Source: Stereocaulon alpinum (taxonomy: Eukaryota; Ascomycota; Lecanoromycetes; Lecanorales; Stereocaulaceae). Taken from it: a DNA stretch of 64,000 bases. A model generated the notes under the pieces. The model was not told the DNA's origin. It did not search any database and saw nothing but the letters and a program-made list of their open reading frames with translations. Location: positions 62,001-126,000 of the forward strand of contig JAEUBA010000061.1 of the NCBI GenBank assembly GCA_018257865.1, given 5' to 3'. The position numbers were made by a program, and so were the translations under genes. Numbering within the stretch: the stretch's first letter is position 1; every line of letters begins with the position of its first letter. Below, piece after piece: positions 24,032 to 34,258 of the stretch.

Positions 24032-24242
24032 TGTCGGTAGAACCTAGCTGCTAGCCTAGGTAGTACCGATTAGTAGGTAGCTTGATCCCCTATTACCTGC
24101 CCCGGACAACCTGATTAGCAGGGTGTCTATTGGGCTTGGTAAACTGGGGATTGATTGAATCTAGCTAGCTAAGCTATGGTGTTTTTATCTAGGAGCGGGC
24201 GCTAAGCCGCTTATTACGGAGCGGAGTAATATTATTCCGACA
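24032..24242 (-). repeat. LTR, downstream (3') copy of the copia element
   Basis: 211 bp, starting TGTCGG and ending CCGACA. Against the other LTR I count 14 differences, all transitions. At 12 sites this copy keeps C or G where the other has T or A, so it is the less mutated LTR. It is the 3' LTR because the coding remnants run leftwards. Confidence 0.9.
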
Positions 24243-24269
24243 CTAGCAAAGTTTTAGAAAGTCGAAAAA

Positions 24270-27200
24270 ACAGTGCTAATCGACGCCAAATTTAGTAATT
24301 AGCTAGTATAGAAACGGGCCTGCAAGGCTAAGTAACGCTGTAATCTAATTAGTTAGATTATAGCTTCTCTTTCCACCTAGGCGTTTATCTTCAGCTCAAT
24401 AGTATTATTATCTACTAATTACTTTAAGGCCTAGCAGTAGCGCTCCTTAGTTATAGCGTCTACTAGGTTATAACTCCTATTAATCTACCGCACCTTATTA
24501 ATTTCCCTTCTCTTATAGGACTGCCGTAGTCCTATTATATTAATTATTAGGCGTTTCTTAGCGGTAGTACTGAGGCGTATAATATAATTATATAGGGAAT
24601 AGGAGTCGGTATATAGAATTAGTAGGATCTTCGCCTAAGTAATACCCTTAATAGTAGATTATAGAGCGGTAGTAATATCGAACCCTACTACTATTATATA
24701 TAGCTCTAAAGCTAGTACCGATTTTATAACTCTCTTATATTTAGTACTGCTCTAGTAGATAATATTACCGCTAATATTAATCGTCGATTTATTAAGCTGT
24801 TACTCGTTAGTAAGGATAATAACGTACCTAATCTAGGAGTTAAGATTAGCGTTATTAGCGAAGGCTATATTAATAAAGACTAATAACTTTAACTTCTTTA
24901 GAGTAAGCTTAACGAATTATAGACCTTAGCGGTAGTTCTCCTTTTACTAATTTAACTATTTATTTAACTAATTAGCGTCTTCTTTTACTAGCTGAGTAAT
25001 TTAGGCTACTTTAGATAGGGTAAAGGCTATCTCTAGTTAATATATAGAGGCTATATAGGCGCCTTAAGCCCTTTCCTTAATATATTATAATTTAATATCG
25101 CTAGCGGTATCGATTGTATTAATTTTACTATACTGCCGTTACTGGGAGAGCTTTAGAATATCGCCGTTACTAGAAATAGTAGTATCGCCGTTAGTAGAGA
25201 TAGTAGTGCCGTTAAATTAGAGGTCTTTTTTATTATCTAGCTTTTTAATTAGCTTTGCTAGAAAGCCTATATTAAGGCGTACTTACTCTTCTAGCTTTAG
25301 GTATTCGGCTGTTCCGTAAAATAGTAAGTTATTAGTCTAGAGGCTAATAATTACCTACTTAGAGAATATTAAGTAGGGATTAAATAAGGAGATAGTAAGG
25401 CCTAGCTTACTAGTATAGTAGTTATAGTAGGTTTTAAACTAATACGTCCCTACCTTAGGGACGCTATATAGTAGGCGGACTACTTTTAGTATATTATCTC
25501 CTAAATTAGTACCTTACGGCGGTTTTATATAGACGGCGCAGCTTAGTACTAACGTCGACTATATATAAGCTTACGAGATATCGCGTACGTAGAGGTTACG
25601 TAGTAGAATTATAGCGAGGCAGATAATAAGGCGTTAGCTAGCGCGTTAAATTATTAGCGACTACGTTAGTACCTCCTTTTTACCTTTATTATTATAAGCT
25701 TAGACGACTAGTCTAGACTTTTTAAATAGTATAGCGCTATCCTACTTAATATTATCGATAAATTAGTAGCTAAAGATACGGGTATATAGTAGTATATAAG
25801 GCCTACGGCTATATATACCCTATTAGAGGGTTACTACTAAGCGCGTAATACCCCCGTATTAAGTCTTTTACCCTAGCGCTTTAGCGTAGTAGTAGGGTCT
25901 TATAACTATATTACGCGCTTACCCTAGGGCCGTAGTAGCTTATTAACTAGGTCTAAGTACTATCCCTCTAGGGGTAACGCAGGGTTAATATACTTTATAT
26001 AGTATAGAGGGTTAGGGTTCGAATTATACTATATATATAATTACGAGCGCTCGTCGCCTAAACCTACCTACTTTAGTAGCTAGGGCCCGTAGGGCTTAGC
26101 GCCTATAACGCCTAAAACCTTCCTACTTTAGTAGCTAGGGCCCGCAGTACTTAGCGCCTACGTCGCCTAAACCTACCTACTTTAGTAGCTAAGGCCCGTA
26201 GTACTTAACGCCTATAACGCCTAAAACCTTCCTACTTTAGTAGCTAGGGCCTATAGTACTTAGCGCCTATAAGGTACCTATACCCTAAATCTTAGGGGAC
26301 TAAGATTCTAGGAAAGGGGATAGTTATAAGGCCTACGGCTATATATACCCTATTAGGGGGTTGCTACTAAGCGCGTAATACCCCCGTATTAAGTCTTTTA
26401 CCCTAGCGCTTTAGCGTAGTAGTAGGAGCTTATAACTATATTACGCGCTTACCCTAGGGTCGTAGTAGCTTATTAACTAGGTCTAAGCACTATCCCTTTA
26501 GGGTAACGTAGGGTTAACGTACTTTATACAGCGTAGAGGGTTAGGGTTCGAATTACGCTATATATATAATTACGAGCGCCCGTCGCCTAAACCTACCTAC
26601 TTCGGTAGCTGGGGCCCGTAGTGCTTAGCGCCTACGACGCCTAAAACCTTCCTACTTCGGCAGCTAGGGCCCGCAGTGCTTAACGCCTATAACACGCCTA
26701 AAACCTTCCTGCTTCGGCAGCTGGGGCCCGCAGTGCTTAGCGCCTACAAGGTGCCTATACCCTAGATCTTAGGGGACTAAGATTCTAGGAAGGGGGATAG
26801 TTATAAGGCCTACGGCTATATATACCCTATTAGGGGGTTGCTACTAAGCGCGTAATACCCCCGTATTAAGTCTTTTACCCTAGCGCTTTAGCGTAGTAGT
26901 AGGAGCTTATAACTATATTACGCGCTTACCTTAGGGCTGTAGTAGCTTATTAACTAGGTCTAAGTACTATCCCTTTAGGGGTAACGTAGGGTTAACGTAC
27001 TTTATATAGCGTAGAGGGTCGGGGTTCGAATTATACTATATATATAATTACGAGCGCCTGTCGCCTAAACCTATCTACTTTAGTAGCTAGGGCCCGCAGA
27101 GCTTAGCGCCTATAATACCTAAAACCTTCCTACTTTAGTAGCTAGGGCCCGCAGTGCTTAACGCCTACGTCGCCTAAACCTACCTACTTTAGTAGCTAGG

Positions 27201-30200
27201 GCCCGCAGTGCTTAACGCCTATAACGCCCGAAACCTTCCTACTTTAGCAGCTAGGGCCTGCAGTGCTTAGCGCCTATAAGGTACCTATACCCTAGATCTT
27301 AGGGGACTAAGATTCTAGGAAAGGGGATAGTTATAAGGCCTATAGCTATATATACCCTATTAGGGGGTTACTACTAAGCGCGTAATACCCCCGTATCAAG
27401 TCTTTTGCCCTAGCGCTTTGGCGCAGTAGCAGGAGCTTATACAGTATATCTTACTTACTAATAATCTTAAAGACTCCCTTAGTAATAAGGCCGTCGATTT
27501 CTTTTTAATAAGAGTCGATAAATAGGCTATTTAGTAAGCGAATAGCGCCTTTTAACTAAAGCTTTATTAATAGGTCGATATCTAAAAGCTCCTTATTAGT
27601 AAGGTGAGCGTAGCGGGTAGGTAGGTATCGCTATTACTACGGATTCTAGTATATAGCAGTAGCTTCTTCGGTAGGTAGGTCTACTTAAGTTATAAGAGGC
27701 GTTTTATTAGTTGATTCGACTAAGTAAGGCTTAACTAATATAATTTAAAAGGTCGTAGGGCCGCTACTAAGTTTAACTATATAGGCTTAGTCGTCTATAG
27801 CGAGTAGTTAGTAGGGCCCTTTCTATCCTTTACCTTTTCGCTATACTAAGATATTGCTGCTAATAGGAGTATCTAGAATTACGTCGCTTTATAGACTATT
27901 ACGGTAGCGTAAGGCTTCGGTAACGTCTCTTTTTACTAATAATTCTAACGCTTCTTTTATTACGCGTTTAATAGCCTTACCTCGTTCCGTAATTAATAGG
28001 TATATAGGGTCTAATTTAGTAAGCTTTAGAAACGTACTAAATAGAAGTAGTATAGGAGTTAGCCTATTAGATCTAGCTATATTATTAATTACCTTAACAG
28101 CGATTTATAAGACGAATTGCTTACCTAGCAGTAGTAGGTCTTTTTAGATAATATTATACGCACGCCTAAGAGGTGCGTAGTAGCGTTTAACTAGGCTAAT
28201 TAAGTAGTATACTTTAATAGGGACGTATTTTAATTTAATTACTATCCCTTTTACCTTAGAGGCGAATTCGGTGCTAATAAATTACTTACCAGCGTCGTAG
28301 ACTAGTATATTTAGTAATCTAATATAAGTATTAATCTAGTAGGCCCTTAGCGTATCCTAGACCGTCTCCGCTAAAATATCTTTTAGAAAGCGGGCGGTTT
28401 AGAAGCGTATAGCCTCGTCGATAGTATATAGGACTAAGGCCGCAGGGCTATCTAAGTATATAATATTAATTATCACCGAATAATTAAATTATAGGTCGTT
28501 TTTAATAGTGAATTTAAACCTTCCTAGCGATCTTCTATATTTCTAGCAAGTTAAGTAGAACTTACCTAGTCGATTAATAGCGTCCTAGTCGAAACGGTAG
28601 CTAAAGCGCTTTAGCAAGCGTGCTAGGCGTATTATTAATAGATAGCTGAAGCGGCGGTATAGACGTCGGAGATCCTACTCTATTAATTAGCTACTTATAA
28701 CACCGTTATTAGTATAGGTGTTAATATAGGCGTAGGATAGCGATAATCCCTATATAAGGAATAAGTAACTATATAGCCTTGCGATAGGGACTTACCTATT
28801 ACCGCTAACTAAGTAGTTAGTTAGATTATTAAAATAAAACCCTGCCTAGTTAAGGTCTCGCAGGCAGAGAAGGAATAGCGTATTAGCGTCGATAACATAG
28901 AATTCGATAATACTAATTAGTAATTAGACGGTAATAGTGCCTCTAGATAAAGCGTCGCTAATACCGAATTTAAATCTAGCGCTGCTAGCCTTATCGGTGT
29001 TAATATTAACGTTTTACTTACGCCGCAGTGCTAAGTATTAGCTATAGCCTACTAACGAGTTATAGGTAGCGCCGGTGTTAATTATAAGGCCGTAGAAGTA
29101 GCTATCGCCGTATCTTTTCGTAGGGCAGTAAGTTACTTCTCCCTAGATATTAATATTAATATTATCCTAGATAGACAGCGCCTTAGTAACGGTATATAAA
29201 GTCGCCTAATTAGCTAGCTTTTAGTATACAGCCTTACTATTAATTATACCTATTAATATTAGAAATACCTTACTATTACCTTAGTTAGATAGATTATTAG
29301 CGGTATCCTTTTTAGTAGTACTACCTTCGCTATCGCCTTCCCTTTCGCCCTTAACGTCGGTAAGGTATTGCTTAAAGCTACGTTAGCGTTCTTCCTTAGG
29401 GTAATTAGTTAACCAGTATCCTTCCTTTTTATAGATAAAGTATCGCTTTTTATTTATCGAATTACTAGAATTATTAGAATTAGTAGAGTTATACCTTAGC
29501 TTACTTAGATATCTTAATTAGCTACGACTGCTAGATTCGCGGTTACGACTGCTAGATTTACGGTTTCGGTAGTAGCGGTTAGTATATATCGTTTTACTTA
29601 GCGATATAAGGCTGCGACGGTCTTATAAGGCTATAGATAATCGGAGGTCCTAGATAAGGTTTTATATAGTATCTAGTAGTTTTCGGTAGACGATCTCGCA
29701 GGTAGGTATAGACTTATAAGTAGTAATTATCTTCTAGTAGATAAAGCTATCCTTATAAAGGCTCTTATCTAAGCTATATTATAGCTCTCTTAGTTTTAAT
29801 ATTATAGTATCTAAGTACTCTGTTAAGGTTTTATCTTTACTGCAGTTAATAAACTATTATAAGGATACGCTATTCTATTTATTAAGGTAGGCGATTTAGT
29901 ATTCTCTTCCTTCAAAATTTCCTTTAAAGGTAAGCCGTAGGGAGTCTAGGTTTATTAATAAAAAGGAAGATTAGTTATTAAAATAGAAATTAAATATATC
30001 GCTACTAAGTATATACTAAAGAGCTATATAGAGCCTAGTTAATAGTATCCTAGCGTTAGAGGCGGTAGCTAAGAATATATTTAGCTTATAGTTAAAGGAG
30101 TTACTTCTTCTATTATACTTTATCTCTTCTGTATAGAGCTTAGTTAATACGGTGAGTTCTTAGGAAAGGCTTTACTCCTAGTAATTAGCGATAGCGTTGT

Positions 30201-30780
30201 AGATCTTAACGCCGTTAATTAGGGCAGTCCTAGTTAGTATTTCGATTTTAAATAAGGTAGGCGTACTAGGCGTACTAGGCGTGTTAAAGTTATTTCCTAA
30301 AGTAGGCGTACTAGGCGTGTTAGAGTTACTAGTAGAGTCGACGTTAGACTTCTTCTTTACTAGCTTTAGTACGTCTATAGGCTAATTAGACTATAGTTAG
30401 TCTACTAGCCTTACTAGGTACTTATAGACGTAGGTCTTATCCTTAGGTATATAGACGTCGCGGTCGAATAGCAGGTCCCTAAGGTTTCGTAGTAATAGCT
30501 TATTTACCTTCTTAAATAAGGCTTCGTCCTAATCGCTGAAGTCTCCGCAGAAGTTAATCTATAGATTATATCCTTCTTCCTTATAGTTTTAGTAGGAACT
30601 TATTACTTTATTAATAAATATCCCTAGGGCGGTGGCTGACGACTTTATAGGGTCTTTAAGGATAATTCTAAATAGTATAATTATCCCTTCGTCTTCCTCT
30701 TCAGTAGCTGGCTACGTAGGTAGTTACGTTATTATAGGGTTAGGTATTATAGGTAAGGTTTAGTGTTAAAGTTAAAATTT
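24270..30780 (-). pseudogene. Decayed copia gag-pol
   Basis: Translation of the minus strand gives recognisable but stop-riddled pieces. Near 29400-29460 there is a zinc-knuckle relic with Tyr in place of Cys (TGC to TAC). At about 28270-28300 HDAGK-like sequence with FISTEF marks the integrase core. At about 27450-27520 EIDGLITKGVFKII marks the start of reverse transcriptase. At about 25620-25780 RIFS-FIDNIK-like and KKSRLVV-AYN sequence continues it, and at about 25520-25600 ISQAYIQST precedes IKPP. At about 24650-24900 the RNase H relic has FINIAFANN and a later SVLALELY. The order gag-IN-RT-RH defines Ty1/copia. A tandem-repeat array (25796-27442) separates the two reverse transcriptase parts. 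No complete frame survives. Confidence 0.85.
25796..27442 (+). repeat. Tandem array of 530-bp units, possibly tRNA-derived SINE
   Basis: Units start at the same ATAAGGCCTA word: 25796-26325 (530 bp), 26326-26802 (477), 26803-27332 (530) and a truncated fourth at 27333-27442. Each full unit ends in an internal subarray of about 54-bp repeats (CGCCTAAACC...GTAGCTAGGGCCCG), four copies in units 1 and 3 and three in unit 2, which accounts for the 53-bp length difference. Each full unit carries GGGTTCGAATTA (for example 26015-26026 and 26544-26555), a good RNA polymerase III B box, and upstream a TAGCTTATTAACTAGGTCTAAG segment resembling an A box/D arm after RIP. The SINE origin is inferred. Confidence 0.8.
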
Positions 30781-30820
30781 TTATTCGTACCTTACTAATC
30801 TAAGGTCGATAACTGATTAG

Positions 30821-31031
30821 TATTAGTAGAACCTAGCTGCTAGCCTAGGTAGTACTAATTAGTAGGTAGCTTAATCCCCTATTACCTACCCTAGACAACC
30901 TGATTAGCAGGGTGTCTATTAGGCTTAGTAAACTAGGGATTGATTGAATCTAGCTAGCTAAGCTATGGTGTTTTTATCTAGGAGCGGGCGCCAAGCCGCT
31001 TATTGCGGAGCGGAGTAATATTATTCCGACA
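30821..31031 (-). repeat. LTR, upstream (5') copy of the copia element
   Basis: 211 bp. Its outer start TATTAG is the mutated form of TGTCGG; its other end CCGACA is intact. The core, for example TTGATTGAATCTAGCTAGCT, is shared with the left LTR. It is followed directly by the target duplication AAGAT. Confidence 0.9.
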
Positions 31032-31036
31032 AAGAT

Positions 31037-31640
31037 CGAGCTCGCCTGGGATTGAATCTATCTGGCTTGGGAATTTAATTAAAAATCTTGAGCTTTATTC
31101 GGTCAAAAGCGCGCGGTACAAGGTCTGCTGGCTGCTGCGAAGGCTTTCTATATCACGGTCCTTAGATCTGTTGCTCTGCTACCGAAAACTCAACCAGCAC
31201 TTATGAGAGCTAACCGACATTGAGACCAGCTATCTCTCAATTCAGGTGTGCGACGGTGTTCCGATGGCATCCCGACCGTACCAAGATATAATTGGAAAAT
31301 TGGCCAAGGAATCCATTACACCTCGGGACGTTGCTCTAGGAAGGGTAGGTGGTGCGTCTAGCCCACCGCTCATTAAAGGTTGGAGATCTGTAAGCCTGAG
31401 AGGTGAAATCTCCTCAGCCTAAGCGCGCGATATCTAAGCTCTCTAGGTGCATTTCTGTCTTTTTGCCACCACGCTTGCTCACCTTGGAATGTCGGTCTGA
31501 GCTAGGCAACTCGTGTGCATGATGTCAAGCAAGGAACTCGCTCGCTGTTGTACTGGTCAGCGACTTGGCATGTTCTCCACCTAGCTCCGTGACTCCAGCC
31601 GCTGTGCCAAAAGTCTCATAAAGCATCCAGGTGACTTTTC
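31037..31640. other. Gene-free stretch beside the copia element
   Basis: Immediately follows the target duplication. No frame with family resemblance. It may hold further decayed upstream parts of the GMC relic, but I could not align them. Confidence 0.3.
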
Positions 31641-32500
31641 AGGGAGCCATGGAGAACCCCTACGTCTGCTGGAAAGACCCGGCTTCAGGTGAGGCCATGG
31701 GCGGTCTAATCAGCCTCATCACAATAGACTAGGTATCGATGACGCGCACTTACGCAGCAAACAACTACGACCTTTCCTCGAGTGCTTGTAGGGATCTTGA
31801 TGCCGTAGTTGGGTAATCGGTATTCCAAGATGATTTATGAAGGAGGTCTCGAATCCAGTCCGTACGATCGGTATCGGGACTGTGGTCTATGGCTTGGTCC
31901 AATTTGTGAATGCGCGTAGAGAGCTAGTACTCGCGGTAGGAACTTCTTTAAATCCCAGATTACTCGAGCTTTCGGGAAAAGGAGCCGCCAATCGGCTTGA
32001 ATCCCATATGGAATTCCGGCGATTCTCCAGAACAAAAAGGTGGAGAGAACCTTCAGGATCATTTGATAACAGGTATCAGCTTCGAGGTGGACAAGCTCAT
32101 ATACACCGGAGATGCTCTGATAAGGCAAGAGCTAAATCGCTACTCGAGCGGTTAAGCAAGTATTCAAGGAGACGAAGAGTGGTACCCTTTAGTGCCGCTC
32201 CTAGATCTGCTCACATTCGATAAGGGCGACGAAAGCAGGAAGCTTCTTGGAAGGTGCAAGTCGGTACTTGAGGGAGACGTGCATAGCCAAGCGGTGCGCT
32301 CGCTCTTGAGTGAAGGAAAAGAAGCCTCTGGAGTCTTGTTCATGTTCTCAGCTCAAGTCAACCTTCACAACAAGTCGAAGGCAAGAAACTAAATCTCCGC
32401 ATCAAGCTAGACAAGTTCGCTATGAGCGCTTGGAGAGTCCCTGGCAAGGCATGCTTTTGTGCTCGAGAATTGGAGGCATGATCACTCTCGCGGCTCGATC
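31640..32500 (+). pseudogene. GMC-family oxidoreductase relic
   Basis: Consecutive pieces in different plus frames match GMC flavoprotein order. NPYVCWKDPASGEAMGG (about 31658-31710) and MTRTYAANNY lie first. ELVLAVGTSLNPRLLELSG and GAANRLES (about 31918-32005) are the glucose-methanol-choline signature region. Then ILQNKK, and after a one-base frame slip GENLQDHLITGISFEVD (about 32040-32090), VVPFSAAP, SGVLFMFSAQVNLH (about 32325-32370) and HDHSRGS (about 32478). At least three frame breaks and several stops are present, and the N-terminal FAD-binding part is missing. No active enzyme can come from this copy. It is adjacent to the copia element, but the target duplication shows the element did not insert within the recognisable part. 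Confidence 0.75.
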
Positions 32501-32540
32501 TTAGTCCTCAACATGATCTCTTCAGCGGACAATTCATCCA

Positions 32541-33763
32541 TCAAATACTAACCCTCGTACGTCCTGCAAATTTATCACGACAACGCCCCAAACGCGACCT
32601 CAATTGGGATGCGGGGACAGGATCGGGGACTTTGTTACCATGGGAATCGGCGTACCAGTACCCGTCAATGGTGCCGTCAATGCCTTTGCAAAAATTGTCG
32701 TAAGTGTTGGGGTTGTCGACGTTTTCGCCCTGACTGTAGAACTCGTTGTAGTGGATGCCGCTAAGGGAATTGGTGTCACAGTATGTTTTTGCGTCGTTGT
32801 TGACGGTTAAAGCTCCGAAGGTGGCGGTGCCCTGTACGGGATGGTCTTCGCAGGCGGGGACTTGATGGTCCTTGTTTGTGTCGTCCGTGTGCGATTGGTC
32901 ATCGGTATTGGCTTCTGCATCAAGATTATCACTTACGGAGAAGGCTTTCCCGTCGCCCCTGGTGGGGGCTTTGCTAGGCTTCCGAGTGATGACTGGGTTG
33001 CTAGGGTATGTGTGAATAGTGATGTTTGTCAGTATTTCCTCTTGCAGGCGGAGAATAGACTCATGCATGCACTTACAATTTTACTTCTTGCTCTATGTAT
33101 TTGGCCATAGCAAACTGGGCGAAGGAGTCCACTAGCGACACTGTCAGTTTTACGCCTCAGAACCATGCGATTGCATAAGAAGTGCTCAAATAGCCTACCA
33201 TTGCGCTGGGTAAAATAGCCACCCTTCCTGACAGCCTCGTAATTGGCAAGCATCTTGATGCGTTCTGGACCGTACGATGGGATATTGAAAGTTGTCTTCC
33301 CCTTCTTCCATCTAATCTTGACGTCGTCGACGTGAGGACTCTTGTCCGGTGCATTCATGAAATAATCCAGATGAGTTATCTCATGAAACATGAAACGGGC
33401 TCGGTTTTGATAATTCTAAAGGTCATTTTTGTACGTTTGACTATTGATCTTGGCAGTATCTATAACATAGTCTAGGGAAGGCATCCGATTGAAGAACCAT
33501 ATGCAGAAAGTGATCTTGCTGTACCATCCGAGAGGATCGCTGTATGCTTCCAGTTCGCGAGAGTCTCTTTTGTTGGGTGCTTGTCCACCATTGCATGGGT
33601 CCTGATTGTCAGGCTGATCGTCGTGACATTGCTTGCTGTCGTCCCCATCCGGGCTGCATTGTACCTAACCTACGGTTACTCCTAATCGGCAGGTGCGGGT
33701 TTAATGTGCGAGACTTACTCTAATCCAGAGAGTCCTCCAAGCGACCCAAGGTGGGTTCCCCAT
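32541..33763 (-). pseudogene. Second M35-like metallopeptidase, probably inactivated
   Basis: Exons inferred on the minus strand: about 33763-33718, 33664-33199, 33140-33077 and 33000-32541, with introns GTAAGT...GGTTAG, GTAGGC...CTGACAG and GTAAGT...CCCTAG. All phases close. The protein has a Cys-rich lead (CSPDGDDSKQCHDDQ, DPCNGG), YSKITFC as in the paralogue, then MFHEITHLDYFM (zinc motif codons 33371-33385), YGPERIKMLANYEA and VSLVDSFAQFAMAKYI. It aligns in order with the metallopeptidase at 18.8-20.9 kb, but its C-terminal tail (PACEDHP...NKVPDPVP) differs. A TAG at 33416-33418 lies in frame 10 codons before the zinc motif. CAG to TAG is a RIP-type change. The alternative is a 51-bp in-frame intron ending at that TAG. 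No signal peptide exon was found, and the frame upstream has further TAGs. Confidence 0.6.
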
Positions 33764-33811
33764 GCTTCTGCCCTACCAATGGCCGGTTACGCAGGTTGGC
33801 CCATAGGGCTA

Positions 33812-34078
33812 TAGCTGAACATGGCGTAAGCGTAGCGCTATTGCCATTCTAGCGGACATCGTATTGACTCCCAGCCATCCACCGTTTTCCTGGTGGTCAA
33901 ACTGTATGCCTATTGTGACACGATAGCTCTCCGAACGCTAGCTACAGTAAGTCTTACAATTGATCTGAGTTGCTGAAAGATTGATGGGTTTAGCTTCATA
34001 GACATGGCTGCGGGCACCTTTTAGCTGCAGCGGCCCTTCTGTGCATTGCCCCTTCAGACACGGGAGGAAGAAGGTGGC
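33812..34078 (-). pseudogene. Coding-like relic upstream of the second metallopeptidase
   Basis: The minus-strand frame reads NATFFLPCLKGQCTEGPLQ, then INLSATQINCKTYCS, a TAG (33938-33940), and YRVTIGIQFDHQENGGWLG. It is in the same frame as the exon at 33763-33718, with TAG codons also at 33809-33811 and 33773-33775. All three could be CAG to TAG. It may be the N-terminal part of the neighbouring pseudogene or a separate decayed gene. I do not recognise the family. Confidence 0.35.
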
Positions 34079-34258
34079 GTTCAGCGTTGAAAGTCAATTC
34101 AAAGTCTTTCAAATTTACCATACATACGACACAGGCGTTAATTCAAGGACTCTCCGCACCACCTGTTACCAGCGGACTTGCGTGCACATACGTACACATT
34201 GCTGCAGAGGTGCGAGTCGCACGGACGGCGATCACAGCCCTATACACCCACTGCATCC

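Larger units (their letters stand above)
24032..31031 (-). mobile_element. Complete Ty1/copia LTR retrotransposon, RIP-mutated
   Basis: Two 211-bp LTRs (24032-24242 and 30821-31031) bound a 7.0 kb element. The left LTR starts TGTCGG and both end CCGACA. The 5 bp before and after are AAGAT on both sides (24027-24031 and 31032-31036), a perfect target duplication. Coding remnants run on the minus strand in copia order: gag zinc knuckle near 29.4 kb, integrase near 28.3 kb, reverse transcriptase from 27.5 kb and again at 25.8-25.3 kb, RNase H near 24.65-24.9 kb. Internal DNA is almost free of CA and TG dinucleotides (none in 24661-24720 or in 25741-25800) and full of TA, the mark of RIP. All frames are broken, so the copy is dead. 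Confidence 0.93.

Noticed and set aside
26010..26022. Telomere-like TTAGGG in the array units
   Set aside because: Only one TTAGGG per unit (GGGTTAGGGTTCG), no tandem run, and the locus is internal.
26015..26026. Possible tRNA genes at the GGGTTCGAATTA words in the array
   Set aside because: The arms do not pair into a cloverleaf and the spacing between A-like and B-like boxes is too long. Kept only as a hint of tRNA ancestry.
25796..27442. CRISPR-like array
   Set aside because: The repeats are long, directly abutting and fungal, with no unique spacers.
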